From: Rhodobacter viridis
GTDB lineage: Bacteria > Pseudomonadota > Alphaproteobacteria > Rhodobacterales > Rhodobacteraceae
DNA: 64,000 bases
Assembly (NCBI RefSeq): GCF_003217355.1
Contig: NZ_QJTK01000007.1
Location: 62,001-126,000 of the forward strand
Direction: 5' to 3'
Shown here: positions 33,632 through 42,064 of the stretch, one piece after another
Numbering within the stretch: position 1 is the first letter of the stretch
How the letters are laid out: each line of letters starts with the position of its first letter
Notes under the pieces: generated by a model
The model's database searches: none
What the model saw: only the letters and a program-made list of their open reading frames with translations
What the model was told of the DNA's origin: nothing
Position numbers and translations under genes: made by a program

Positions 33632-34654
33632 ATGGGCTACAAAGTCGTCGTCGTCGGTGCCACGGGCAACGTTGGCAAGGAAATGCTGAACATTCTCGCC
33701 GAGCGCGAGTTCCCGGTCGACGAGATCGCGGCGCTGGCGTCGCGCAAATCGCTTGGCACGGAAGTCAGCTTCGGCGACCGAACTTTGAAGACCCTCGATC
33801 TGGACACCTTCGACTTCACCGGCTGGGACATCGCGCTCTTCGCGATCGGCTCGGACGCAACGAAGGTCTATGCGCCGAAAGCCGCCTCGCAGGGCTGCGT
33901 CGTGATCGACAACTCGTCGCTCTATCGCTACGACCCGGAAATTCCGCTGGTCGTGCCGGAAGTGAACGCCCACGATGTCGTGCGCTACACCAACAAGATG
34001 ATCATCGCGAACCCGAACTGCTCGACCGCGCAGATGGTGGTGGCGCTGAAGCCGCTGCACGACCGCGCCAAGATCAAGCGCGTCGTGGTCTCGACCTATC
34101 AATCCGTGTCGGGCACCGGCAAGGAAGCGATGGACGAGCTGTGGAACCAGACCAAGGGCATGTATGTCCCCGGTCAGGAAGTGGCCCCCAAGGTCTATCC
34201 CAAGCAGATCGCCTTCAACGTGATCCCGCATATCGACGTTTTCCTTGATTCCGGCGAGACCAAGGAAGAATGGAAGATGGTGGCCGAGACGAAGAAGATC
34301 CTCGATCCGTCGATCAAGGTCACCGCGACCTGCGTGCGCGTGCCGGTCTTCGTCGGCCATTCGGAAGCCGTGAACATCGAGTTCGAAGACTTCCTCGACT
34401 GGGAAGAAGCGACCGAGATCCTGCGCGAAGCGCCGGGCGTCATGGTCGTGGATAAACGCGAAGCCGGTGGCTACATCACGCCGATCGAATGCGTCGGCGA
34501 ATATGCCACCTACATTTCGCGCATCCGTCAGGACAGCACGATCGAGAACGGCCTGAACCTGTGGTGCGTCTCGGACAACCTGCGCAAGGGCGCGGCGCTG
34601 AATGCGGTGCAGATCGCCGAAGTGCTGGGCCAACGCTGCCTGAAGAAAGCCTGA
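33632..34654 (+). CDS. asd: Aspartate-semialdehyde dehydrogenase Asd
   Basis: 340 aa. Reduces L-4-aspartyl phosphate to aspartate semialdehyde with NADPH, feeding lysine/diaminopimelate, threonine and methionine synthesis. N-terminal nucleotide motif VVGATGNVGKEML, catalytic Cys in NPNCSTAQMV, and the conserved FNVIPHID and RVPVFVGHSE segments. The ATG at 33632 follows AAGGAGG. Codon use is less extreme in GC than its neighbours, as often seen for well-expressed genes. It stands alone with its own terminator. Confidence 0.96.
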   Translation: MGYKVVVVGATGNVGKEMLNILAEREFPVDEIAALASRKSLGTEVSFGDRTLKTLDLDTFDFTGWDIALFAIGSDATKVYAPKAASQGCVVIDNSSLYRYDPEIPLVVPEVNAHDVVRYTNKMIIANPNCSTAQMVVALKPLHDRAKIKRVVVSTYQSVSGTGKEAMDELWNQTKGMYVPGQEVAPKVYPKQIAFNVIPHIDVFLDSGETKEEWKMVAETKKILDPSIKVTATCVRVPVFVGHSEAVNIEFEDFLDWEEATEILREAPGVMVVDKREAGGYITPIECVGEYATYISRIRQDSTIENGLNLWCVSDNLRKGAALNAVQIAEVLGQRCLKKA

Positions 34655-34677
34655 TCACGGCTGACCCGCTGAAACGT

Positions 34678-34710
34678 GAGGGCGTCCCTTGGGGCGCCCT
34701 CTTGCTTTTG
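34678..34710 (+). terminator. Intrinsic terminator after asd
   Basis: GAGGGCG (34678-34684) pairs with CGCCCTC across TCCCTTGGGG, which can add an inner CCC/GGG, and is followed by TTGCTTTTG. Confidence 0.85.
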
Positions 34711-34756
34711 CGCGCAACCCAAGGGACGCTGAGCGCAGTTTTCCCGGGAGGAACCC

Positions 34757-36361
34757 ATGCTCCGTCTGCCCCTTTTCGCCAGCCTTTGTCTTGCCTGTGC
34801 CCCCGCAGCGCTTTTCGCCGCCCCCGCCGAAATTCCGGCAACCCTTTCCGCAGTCACGCTTTTCCCCGAAGGTGCGCAGGTCACCCGCACGATCGCCGTG
34901 CCCGCGGGGGCAACCGAAGTGCTGGTGCCGAACCTGCCCGACGGCACCGATGCCGCCAGCCTGCGCGTCGCGGGCGAGGGGGTGGAAATCGGCGCCGTGA
35001 CGCTGATGGCGGACCGTGAACCGGCCGCGCGCGGTGAAGCCTCGCCCGAGGTGAAGGCTGCGCGGGCCGATCTGGAGGCCGCGACGAAAGCCCTGGCCGA
35101 GGCCAAGGACAAGGTGGCGACGCTGAAGGCGAAGGTGACGGCTGCCGAGGCGCAGGCCGAGTTTCTGCGCAGCCTGGACACCTCCAACACCCCCCCCGAA
35201 AAGATCGCGATGCTGGCGCAATCGGTGGCCGAAGGGGTGCTGGCCGCGGAACAGGCGCGCGTTGCGGCCCGGGCCGAAGTGCGGGCGGCCGACGCGGCCT
35301 TGAAGCCGCAAAAGGAAGCCGTCGAGCGTGCGAAACAGGCGCTTGAGGCGCTGGAGCACCCGGCGAAGGCCAGCGACGCGCTGGTGATGACGGTGTCGGG
35401 CGCGGGGACGGTCACGGTGACGACCTTTGTCGAGGCCGCGGGCTGGTCGCCGAGCTATGATGCCCGGCTCGACAGCGCCGCGGGCAAGCTGGCGCTCGAT
35501 CGGTTCGTCTCGGTGCATCAGGCCTCGGGCGAGGATTGGCGGGGCGTGAAGCTGGTGTTGTCGACCGCGCGCCCGTCCGAGCGCACGGACCCGTCCGAGA
35601 TGTGGTCGGACCTGCGCCGCATCGGCCCGCCCGAGCCGCCGATGGTGGGGATGGCGGCGCCGAAAGCGGCGATGGACAGCTATGCCGCCCCGGTGATGGA
35701 GGCCGCGCCCGCGCCGGTCGCCAGCCGGATGACGATGGAGATGCAGGGCGAGACGGTGATCTACAGCTATCCGACCGCCGTCGATATCCGCGACGGGGTG
35801 GAAGACCTGCGCCTGAAGCTCGACCGCATCGAAGAGCCGGTCACCGTCCGCGCCGAGGCCGTGCCGATGTTTGACGAGACCGCCTATCGCGTCGTCGAGG
35901 GCAAGACTGCCGGGGTCGAGCCGATCCTGCCCGGCCCGGCGGTGCTCTGGCTCGATGGCGCGGTGGTGGGGGCGGTCGAGCTGCCGCTGATCGCGGCGGG
36001 GGACAAGCTGCATCTGGGCTATGGCGCGATCGACGGGCTGCGGCTGAAGCGGGTGATCCCGCAGGCGAACGAGGGCGACCGGGGTCTGATCACGAAGTCG
36101 AACGAGCGCACCGAAACCGCTCAAATCACGATCGAAAACCTGACCGACAAGGCGTGGTCCCTGCGGGTGATCGACCGCGTGCCCTATGCCGAGCAGGAAG
36201 ATCTGCAGATCACCCATACCGCCACCCCCGCCGAGACGACGGCCGATTACGACGACAAGCGCGGCGTTCTGGCCTGGGATCTCGATCTGGCGGCCGGGGC
36301 GAAGCAGGTGATCACGCTCGACACGACGATGCGCTGGCCTGCGGATCAGGTGCTGCAGTAA
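34757..36361 (+). CDS. Exported DUF4140/DUF4139 protein (mucoidy inhibitor MuiA-like)
   Basis: 534 aa. Signal peptide at about 1-22 (ending LFAAPAE), DUF4140 N-terminal domain at about 28-130 (VTLFPEGAQVTRTIAVPAG), a coiled coil at about 95-190, and a DUF4139 beta-rich domain from about 205 to the end (GWSPSYDARLDS, ARPSERTDP, ITIENLTDKAWSLRVIDRVPY). Family members are called mucoidy inhibitor A, but the biochemical role is unknown. The ATG at 34757 follows CGGGAGGA. A 52-codon membrane-protein ORF follows ten bases later. Confidence 0.88.
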   Translation: MLRLPLFASLCLACAPAALFAAPAEIPATLSAVTLFPEGAQVTRTIAVPAGATEVLVPNLPDGTDAASLRVAGEGVEIGAVTLMADREPAARGEASPEVKAARADLEAATKALAEAKDKVATLKAKVTAAEAQAEFLRSLDTSNTPPEKIAMLAQSVAEGVLAAEQARVAARAEVRAADAALKPQKEAVERAKQALEALEHPAKASDALVMTVSGAGTVTVTTFVEAAGWSPSYDARLDSAAGKLALDRFVSVHQASGEDWRGVKLVLSTARPSERTDPSEMWSDLRRIGPPEPPMVGMAAPKAAMDSYAAPVMEAAPAPVASRMTMEMQGETVIYSYPTAVDIRDGVEDLRLKLDRIEEPVTVRAEAVPMFDETAYRVVEGKTAGVEPILPGPAVLWLDGAVVGAVELPLIAAGDKLHLGYGAIDGLRLKRVIPQANEGDRGLITKSNERTETAQITIENLTDKAWSLRVIDRVPYAEQEDLQITHTATPAETTADYDDKRGVLAWDLDLAAGAKQVITLDTTMRWPADQVLQ

Positions 36362-36371
36362 GCTGCGAGCG

Positions 36372-36530
36372 ATGGAAATCCTCAAGGCGCTGCTGATCGG
36401 CGTTGGGGTCTATGCGCTCCTGCAATGGAGCGACCGGGCGCCATCGAATCTGGAGATGGCGCTGCTGGTCGCGCTTTGGTCCGGGGCGGTGGGGCGGGTG
36501 TTCTGGCGCATCCGCAAGCGCCGGAAATGA
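36372..36530 (+). CDS. Small membrane protein, unknown
   Basis: 52 aa (begins MEILKALLIGVGVYALLQW, ends WRIRKRRK). Two short hydrophobic stretches (about 4-18 and 29-45) and a strongly basic C-terminal tail suggest one or two membrane spans with the tail in the cytosol. It starts ten bases after the MuiA-like gene on the same strand, so it is probably translated from that transcript; GAGCG lies just before the ATG. Not recognised as a known family. It could be a chance ORF, but composition and placement favour a real gene. Confidence 0.55.
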   Translation: MEILKALLIGVGVYALLQWSDRAPSNLEMALLVALWSGAVGRVFWRIRKRRK

Positions 36531-36870
36531 CCGGGGGCAGGGGATCGCGCGCAGGAGCCGTCCGGGCGGCGGGCGAGGAACTCATGTCGCGCGTCGCCGC
36601 CGGCTCAGTCGGACTGCGCCGGAACGTACCGGGCCGCAACCGTGTGCGTTGCGCCTGCTGCTTTCCGTCCCCGACGCGGTTCGCGCCGAGGCGGGCGGCT
36701 CCGTTTCGATCCGTCCGCTGATTTGAAAGCGCGAAACCCTCTCTGCCCGCTGCTGCGCGGACAGGAGAAAATAAATACCTGACCGGGGGCATTCTGCCGC
36801 CGGTCAGGGGTGGCCCCGCATGCAGGGGGCCGGATCACGCCGCCGTTCTGGCGGTGCGGCGGGGTCGCCT
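36531..36870. other. Intergenic region with a minus-strand terminator
   Basis: 340 bases without a credible gene. The part next to the ribbon-helix-helix gene holds that gene's terminator: CTGACCGG (36779-36786) pairs with CCGGTCAG (36800-36807), and on the minus strand the stem runs into GTATTTATTTT (36778-36768). The rest (36531-36760) is GC-rich and I see nothing specific in it. Confidence 0.65.
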
Positions 36871-37317
36871 TCAGGCGGCCCGCCCCGAGTGTCGCCCTCT
36901 GCCGGTCGCACTGCTCTCGCGCGGGACAAGGCCCGCCCGCCGGGACAGCGCGCCGGGGAAGGGGGCGCGGTATTGCAACATCAGGTCGGCCAGCGAATGG
37001 CCGATTTCTTCGATCCAGAGCACGAAACGGTCCGAGGGCCATTCGTGCAGGCCAAGCCGTTCGTCTTCGAGACGAAGCACGAAACCGGCCTTGCGCAGGC
37101 GGGCTTGCAGATCAAGCCAGCCCTGGGATTTGTCAAAGGCGGCGGTGATCACCGCCATCTCGGTTTTTTGCATAACGCTCGGCGCCTCGCGCAGCGCGTC
37201 GGACAGCGAGCGTCGGATCAGGTCCGCAGGGGTTTCCTCCTGCAGACGGGCTACGGCCTCGATCCTGGCGATGAGGTCCGTTGGAAGGCGAAGGGTGACG
37301 AGTCGGTGCTGGGTCAT
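36871..37317 (-). CDS. Ribbon-helix-helix DNA-binding protein with unknown C-terminal domain
   Basis: 148 aa. Residues about 4-45 fit a CopG/Arc-type ribbon-helix-helix (HRLVTLRLPTDLIARIEAVA, then ADLIRRSLSDALRE). Residues about 60-125 form a second conserved-looking unit (GWLDLQARLRKAGFVLRLED, IEEIGHSLADLM, YRAPFPG) that I do not recognise. The ATG at 37317 is preferred over 37335 since the beta strand follows at once. It is not paired with a toxin gene, so toxin-antitoxin function is unsupported. A minus-strand terminator follows about 65 bases after the stop. Confidence 0.65.
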   Translation of the reverse strand: MTQHRLVTLRLPTDLIARIEAVARLQEETPADLIRRSLSDALREAPSVMQKTEMAVITAAFDKSQGWLDLQARLRKAGFVLRLEDERLGLHEWPSDRFVLWIEEIGHSLADLMLQYRAPFPGALSRRAGLVPRESSATGRGRHSGRAA

Positions 37318-37371
37318 GCCCCGAGAGTCGCGCATTGTTCTTAAGACAAGGTGAATCGAATTAAGGTTGAT

Positions 37372-38022
37372 TCAGATTGGCTCGAAAATCCGCGTGTCCG
37401 GATTGAACTGCCACAGCAGCCCCTCGCCGATGTCGTTCCAAAGCCCGTGCAGGCTCATGTCGCCCGCCTCGACCGCAGCGCGCACGAAGGGGAAGGTGAG
37501 CAGGTTTTCAAGCGAGATCACCACCGATTCCCGCTCCAGCGCGGTCACCCGCTCGGCCTCCGGGGCGTCCTTGACCCGCTCGAAGCCCGGCCGCAGCAGA
37601 TCAAGCCAGGTGCCGACGAACGAGGTCTTGTCCTCCAGCTCGGGGGCATGGCCGCTGCACATCGCATGGCAGCCCGCGACGCCGCCGCATTGCGAATGAC
37701 CGAGCACGATCACATGCGCCACCTTCAGATTGCGCACCGCATATTCGATCGCGGCCGAGGTGCCGTGGTGATCGCCGTCCGGGTTATAGGGCGGCACAAG
37801 GTTGGCGATGTTGCGGTGGATGAAGAATTCGCCCTCGTCCGCGCCGAAGATCGAGGTGACATGCACCCGGCTGTCGCAGCACGAAATCACCATCGCCCGC
37901 GGATGCTGACCGGCGTCGGCCAGACGCCGATACCAGGGTCGGTTTTCCGTGTAGGTGGTGGCGCGCCAGCCGTGGTAGCGGTTGGTCAGATAGGAGGGCA
38001 AGGGCCGCACGTGCTCTTTCAT
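37372..38022 (-). CDS. Beta-class carbonic anhydrase
   Basis: 216 aa. Interconverts CO2 and bicarbonate in the cytosol, supporting carboxylases including Rubisco. Zinc ligands are visible: Cys and Asp/Arg dyad in VISCCDSRVH, and His and Cys in VLGHSQCGGV. The start at 38022 (MKEHVRPLPSYL) is favoured because GGGG lies six bases upstream; the ATG at 38028 is too close to it. The gene is transcribed alone, divergent from a small hypothetical gene. Confidence 0.94.
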   Translation of the reverse strand: MKEHVRPLPSYLTNRYHGWRATTYTENRPWYRRLADAGQHPRAMVISCCDSRVHVTSIFGADEGEFFIHRNIANLVPPYNPDGDHHGTSAAIEYAVRNLKVAHVIVLGHSQCGGVAGCHAMCSGHAPELEDKTSFVGTWLDLLRPGFERVKDAPEAERVTALERESVVISLENLLTFPFVRAAVEAGDMSLHGLWNDIGEGLLWQFNPDTRIFEPI

Positions 38023-38171
38023 TGTCATCCCCGTCGCAAGTTCCCGGAGAGATAGGCGTCAAGTTGCTCGAATGCGAGGGCTTTTTCGCCGCGCCTCAAC
38101 CTTTTCTTGAAACTTGCCGGTCATGGTGGCGAGGGCCGTGGGGGCTGGGAAAGACGAAGACGGAGGCTGGG

Positions 38172-38552
38172 GTGAGCGCGATCGAGAAATTGCGGATGGA
38201 CGAGCCGGTGCGGCTCGATCCGGACAGGTTGGTGGTTCTGTATGCCGAGTTGGGGCAATTGGCGGCAGAACGGTTGATTGCCGCCGCGATGGAAGATCTG
38301 GCCGTGCATCTGGTTGCGGTGCAACTGGCCGCGAAGGATCAAAGGGTTGACCTGCTTGACCGGGCATCGGTCGAGATCGCTCGACTGTCGCGGCAGGTGG
38401 GCATGATGCTGTTGTCGCGGGTGGCGCTGGACCTGCAGGCCTGCGTGCGCAATGACGACCGGATCGGTCAGGCGGCGGTGCTGGCGCGGCTGGTGCGGTT
38501 GGCCGAACGCTCGCTGACCGCGGTCTGGGATTATCAGGACATGCAAGTGTGA
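38172..38552 (+). CDS. Conserved-looking helical protein, unknown
   Basis: 126 aa, rich in Leu, Ala and Arg, predicted helical throughout, no signal peptide and no membrane span. The GTG at 38172 is preferred because CGGAGG lies six bases upstream; an ATG at 38196 would shorten it by eight residues. It ends in YQDMQV, 71 bases before an M17 peptidase gene on the same strand. Not recognised. Coding bias at third positions is strong, which supports a real gene. Confidence 0.6.
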   Translation: MSAIEKLRMDEPVRLDPDRLVVLYAELGQLAAERLIAAAMEDLAVHLVAVQLAAKDQRVDLLDRASVEIARLSRQVGMMLLSRVALDLQACVRNDDRIGQAAVLARLVRLAERSLTAVWDYQDMQV

Positions 38553-38623
38553 GACCGGCGAACGGGGGTTGCAGGCGCTGATCCGCGCGCTAGGCTGCGC
38601 GCATCAGACGCAGGAGGCCCCGT

Positions 38624-40027
38624 ATGTCCGATCCATTCCGTTTCCGTCCCGAGATGCGCTTTGCGCCCGCCGATGCCGAGGCGCGACCGCTCTATGTGAT
38701 CGAAACCGGCGCCGATCTGCCCGCCGCGCTGACCGAGGCGCAGCGGGCTTTTGCCGTCGCACAGGGATTTACCGGGGCGCTGGGCAGCCTGTGTCTGCTT
38801 CCCGACGAGACCGGGGCGATCGCCGCGGCGCTGTTTGGCTATGGCGATGCGCGCAAACGGGCGCGGGCGCGGTTCCAGCTGGCGGCCGCCTGCGCGAAAC
38901 TGCCCGCCGGGGCCTGGGCTTTGGCGACGCCGCTTCCCGCCGAGACGCAAAAGGTCGAGGCTCTGGGTTGGCTGCTCGAGGGCTATCGCTACGACCGTTA
39001 TGGCAAGCAATCCGTGCCCGAGGCGCGGCTGGTGGCGCCTGCGGGGCTGGATGCGGCGCGGCTTGAAATCATGGCCGAGGCCGAGGCGCTGGCCCGCGAT
39101 CTGGTGAACACCCCCGCGAATGATCTGGGGCCCGACGAGCTGGAAGCCGCCGTCCGCGCGGTTGCCGCGCTGCACGGCGCCGAGGTGGCCGTGGTCACGG
39201 GCGACGATCTGCTGACGCAGGGCTATCCGCTGATCCATGCCGTTGGCCGGGCGAGCGTGCGGGCGCCGCGGCTGATCGAGCTGCGCTGGGGCGACGCTGG
39301 CCCCGATCTGACGCTTGTCGGCAAGGGCGTCTGTTTCGACACCGGCGGGCTGAACCTGAAAACCGGCGCCTATATGGCCTTGATGAAAAAGGACATGGGC
39401 GGAGCGGCGAACCAGCTTGCCCTCGCGCATATGATCATGGCGCTGAAGCTGCCGCTGAAGCTGCGGCTCCTTATCCCCGCGGTGGAAAACGCGGTGGCGG
39501 GCAATGCGATGCGGCCGGGTGACATCTACACGAGCCGCAAGGGGCTGACGGTCGAGGTCAACGATACCGACGCTGAGGGGCGTCTGATCCTCGCCGATGC
39601 GCTGGCCGCGGCCGACGAGGAAGCGCCCGATCTGATCCTGTGCATGGCGACGCTGACGGGCTCGGCGCGGGTGGCGCTCGGCGCCGATCTGCCGCCCTTC
39701 TACACCGACGATGACGATCTGGCGGCGGCGCTGACGGCCTCGGGCAGCCGCAATGGCGATCCGCTCTGGCGGATGCCGTTCTGGGCGCCCTACGAGCCGC
39801 AGATCGAGCCGTCCCTTGCCGATCTCGACAACTGCCCCGCGGGCAACATGGCGGGCTCGATCACCGCCGCGCTGTTCCTGCGCCGCTTCGTCACCGAAAC
39901 CGAGCGGTTCGTGCATTTCGACATTTACGCCTGGCAACCGACCGCCGCGCCGGGTCGGGCCAAGGGCGCGCTGGCGCAGGGTGGCCGCGCCGTTCTGGGC
40001 GCGCTCTCCGAGGTGCTGGGGCTGTGA
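38624..40027 (+). CDS. M17-family leucyl aminopeptidase
   Basis: 467 aa. Cytosolic dizinc aminopeptidase. The C-terminal catalytic domain (about 150-460) holds the metal ligands in GKGVCFDTGGLNLK, MKKDMGGAA and NDTDAEGRLIL, with the catalytic lysine and arginine. It is distinct from pepA further on, which has the full-length N-terminal domain; this one belongs to the shorter PepB-like alphaproteobacterial group. It overlaps the NlpC/P60 gene by GTGA (40024-40027). Pairing with a peptidoglycan hydrolase suggests a role in recycling cell-wall peptides, but that is inference. Confidence 0.9.
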   Translation: MSDPFRFRPEMRFAPADAEARPLYVIETGADLPAALTEAQRAFAVAQGFTGALGSLCLLPDETGAIAAALFGYGDARKRARARFQLAAACAKLPAGAWALATPLPAETQKVEALGWLLEGYRYDRYGKQSVPEARLVAPAGLDAARLEIMAEAEALARDLVNTPANDLGPDELEAAVRAVAALHGAEVAVVTGDDLLTQGYPLIHAVGRASVRAPRLIELRWGDAGPDLTLVGKGVCFDTGGLNLKTGAYMALMKKDMGGAANQLALAHMIMALKLPLKLRLLIPAVENAVAGNAMRPGDIYTSRKGLTVEVNDTDAEGRLILADALAAADEEAPDLILCMATLTGSARVALGADLPPFYTDDDDLAAALTASGSRNGDPLWRMPFWAPYEPQIEPSLADLDNCPAGNMAGSITAALFLRRFVTETERFVHFDIYAWQPTAAPGRAKGALAQGGRAVLGALSEVLGL

Positions 40028-40851
40028 CCGACCGCCGTCTGTGGCCGTTCTCGGGCCGTGTCGCGCATGAAAGCCTGCGCGGTCAGATCGAGGCCGACGC
40101 CTTCACCGCGGGCGAACCGGCCCGGATCGGCGCGATGCTGGTTGATCTGGCGCTCGACCCCGGTGGCCCGCGAGAGCGGCAATGGCTGCATGGGGCCGCG
40201 GTCACGGTGATCGACCGCCGCGACGGTTTTGCCTTTGCGCAGGCCGCCTTCGATGGCGCCTGCGGCTGGGTGCCCGAGGCCGCGCTTTCTGCGCCGGTCC
40301 CCGCGACCCATGTCGTCGTCACGCGTGGCACGCATCTTTACCGCGAGGCCTCGATCAAGCGCGGCGAGGTCGGCGCGCTCAGCCTTGGCGCCCGCGTCGC
40401 GGTGCTGGGGCAGGAGGGCGCTTTGGACCGCACCCCCGATGGCTTCGTGCCCGCAAGCCACCTGCGCCCGCTTTCGGACCCGGAACCCGACCCCGTCGCG
40501 GTGGCGGAACGGCTTTTGGGCACGCCCTATCTGTGGGGCGGCAATTCCGGCGCGGGCATCGATTGTTCGGGCCTCGTGCAGCTGGCCTTCGCGCTGGCGG
40601 GCCGCGCCTGTCCGGCCGACAGTGACCAGCAGCGCGCCGACTTTGGCGATTTCCTGCCCGAAGACGCGCCGACCGAACGGGGCGATCTGTTCTTCTGGGC
40701 CGGTCATGTCGCGATCGCGCTCGATGACACCACGCTACTGCACGCGAACGGCCATGCGATGCAGGTCAGCCGCGAGCCGATCGCGGCCTGCCTTGCCCGC
40801 ATCGCGAGCGCCGAGGGCAGCCGCTATTTCGGGCGCAAGCGTCCGGTCTGA
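40024..40851 (+). CDS. NlpC/P60-family cysteine peptidase with SH3-like domains
   Basis: 275 aa. The C-terminal NlpC/P60 domain (about 155-270) has the catalytic Cys in GIDCSGLVQLAF and His in WAGHVAIAL; the N-terminal region holds SH3b-like segments (about 20-140). Such enzymes cleave peptide bonds in peptidoglycan stem peptides such as gamma-D-Glu-diaminopimelate. No signal peptide is seen, which suggests cytosolic turnover of wall peptides together with the coupled M17 aminopeptidase. The GTG start at 40024 overlaps the upstream stop. Confidence 0.88.
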   Translation: MTDRRLWPFSGRVAHESLRGQIEADAFTAGEPARIGAMLVDLALDPGGPRERQWLHGAAVTVIDRRDGFAFAQAAFDGACGWVPEAALSAPVPATHVVVTRGTHLYREASIKRGEVGALSLGARVAVLGQEGALDRTPDGFVPASHLRPLSDPEPDPVAVAERLLGTPYLWGGNSGAGIDCSGLVQLAFALAGRACPADSDQQRADFGDFLPEDAPTERGDLFFWAGHVAIALDDTTLLHANGHAMQVSREPIAACLARIASAEGSRYFGRKRPV

Positions 40852-40871
40852 CGGGGAAAATCGAATCGCGC

Positions 40872-41219
40872 CTAGTCGACGGCGCGGATCAGCTTGCGCT
40901 CGATCACCCGAAGCACCGGCGCCAACTCCTGTCCGCGCTTCAAAATCTGCCCCTCCGGACCGATCAGCGCATAGATCCCCTGTCGGTTGCGCAGCGCTGG
41001 CCGCTTTTCGAGGCGGTAGATCGGGGTCTCCATGGTGCGGCGTAAGATCGCAAAGACCGCCGCGTCGCGACCGAAATTCATCGCGTAATCCCGCGCCTCG
41101 GCCATCGCGACCATGCGTCCGTAGACCGCCAGAATGGCGCCAAGTTCCCGCCGATCGAAGACGACCTGCGCGGGCGCAGGGGCAGGGCCGGGGAAGGGAA
41201 CGAGCGGCGGGATCGACAT
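40872..41219 (-). CDS. DUF2794-family protein
   Basis: 115 aa, soluble, conserved among alphaproteobacteria under DUF2794 with no known function. Characteristic segments: VVFDRRELGAILAVYGRMVA, YAMNFGRDAAVFAILRR, RPALRNRQGIYALIGP and the terminal LRVIERKLIRAVD. The stop is 20 bases from the end of the convergent NlpC/P60 gene. No partner gene is adjacent. Confidence 0.85.
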   Translation of the reverse strand: MSIPPLVPFPGPAPAPAQVVFDRRELGAILAVYGRMVAMAEARDYAMNFGRDAAVFAILRRTMETPIYRLEKRPALRNRQGIYALIGPEGQILKRGQELAPVLRVIERKLIRAVD

Positions 41220-41560
41220 GAAGAAAGCGTGACATTGCCGCCGGAAAAAATCAATCCGTCCTTGTTTGACTGGGCTTTTGCGCGATTCAGCCTGCCTGAA
41301 AAATGCCCGAAAATGGCCCGGAAAATTCCCTTTGCGCTGCGCGATTGCGCCGCGATTGCTGCGCAGTCTGGCCCTTAGCGGAAATCGCTAAAGCCCCGGG
41401 GGGCGGTCAACAGCCCCCACCCAGTTCGCCCGCCGGGGCGGCTTCCGTCGAAGACAGCCCCGCCCCGCAACGGGCGGGGCTTTCGTTTTCGTGATCGTCT
41501 TCGCGCTTGCCATGCCACCCGTCCCGCCCGCATGTTAGCGGCATGAAGAGGGAGAACTTC
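41220..41560. other. Intergenic region with an unexplained plus-strand terminator
   Basis: 341 bases without a credible gene. It carries the promoter of the minus-strand DUF2794 gene and of the plus-strand cytochrome gene. In addition it has a strong plus-strand terminator at 41456-41490 with no plus-strand gene directly upstream. TTGACT at 41266-41271 could be a -35 element, but no good -10 follows. A small RNA of up to about 220 nt or a leader attenuator for the cytochrome gene are the two readings. Confidence 0.5.
41456..41490 (+). terminator. Orphan intrinsic terminator
   Basis: Perfect 10-bp stem AGCCCCGCCC (41456-41465) / GGGCGGGGCT (41472-41481), loop CGCAAC, followed by TTCGTTTTC. 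GGGGCGG at 41435-41441 can pair with CCGCCCC (41460-41466), an alternative fold that would break the terminator. Confidence 0.8.
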
Positions 41561-42019
41561 ATGCACTTCAAAAGACGACTGTATGTGGCCATTCACATTG
41601 GCCTCACTGTCGCCTTGGCTCTTGTCGGTGGCATCGTCTATGCCACCGAAACCATCAACAACCCGGAGGTCAGGGCCCGGGTTGAGCTGATGCAGGGGCT
41701 CAAGGCGCAGATGAAACTGCTGGGCGAGACCGCATCGGGGGCGCAACCCTTTGATGCGGACAAGGTCAGCGCGGCGATCACCGCGCTGCAACAGGGCGCA
41801 GATGGGGTGGCCACGGCCTTTCGTCCGAAAGCGGACGATCCGGCCTCGCAGGCGCTGCCCGAGATCTGGGCCTCGCCGGCCGAATTCCGGCAAAAGACCG
41901 CGAAACTGGTGAAGACCGTCGCGGATCTGGACGGAGCGGAGCAGGGCGCGCTGGCCGGGACGCTTGATCCGGTTCTGGCCGCCTGCAAGGACTGCCACGG
42001 CCGCTTCAAGATGCAATGA
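41561..42019 (+). CDS. Class II c-type cytochrome (cytochrome c'/c556 type)
   Basis: 152-aa precursor. N-terminal signal/anchor at about 1-30 (KRRLYVAIHIGLTVALALVG, then ATE), then a four-helix bundle with one heme site at the C-terminus, CKDCH followed by GRFKM, as in class II cytochromes. The ATG at 41561 follows AGGGAGAA; upstream ATGs give no sensible signal sequence. It is separate from the cytochrome c' gene at 61736 and only distantly similar. The role may be electron transfer or NO binding. Its own terminator follows. Confidence 0.88.
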   Translation: MHFKRRLYVAIHIGLTVALALVGGIVYATETINNPEVRARVELMQGLKAQMKLLGETASGAQPFDADKVSAAITALQQGADGVATAFRPKADDPASQALPEIWASPAEFRQKTAKLVKTVADLDGAEQGALAGTLDPVLAACKDCHGRFKMQ

Positions 42020-42021
42020 CA

Positions 42022-42052
42022 AAGGGGGCCCAAGGCCCCCTTCGGTTGCTTT
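42022..42052 (+). terminator. Intrinsic terminator after the class II cytochrome gene
   Basis: AAGGGGGCC (42022-42030) pairs with GGCCCCCTT (42034-42042) around CAA; the T-run after it is interrupted. Confidence 0.75.
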
Positions 42053-42064
42053 GATCGGGCGATC

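Noticed and set aside
36871-37354. Toxin-antitoxin pair around the ribbon-helix-helix gene
   Set aside because: No small toxin-like ORF lies next to it on either strand with a ribosome-binding site.
41391-41450. Cobalamin or other known riboswitch before the class II cytochrome gene
   Set aside because: The GC hairpins lack the conserved cores of the riboswitch classes I can recognise.
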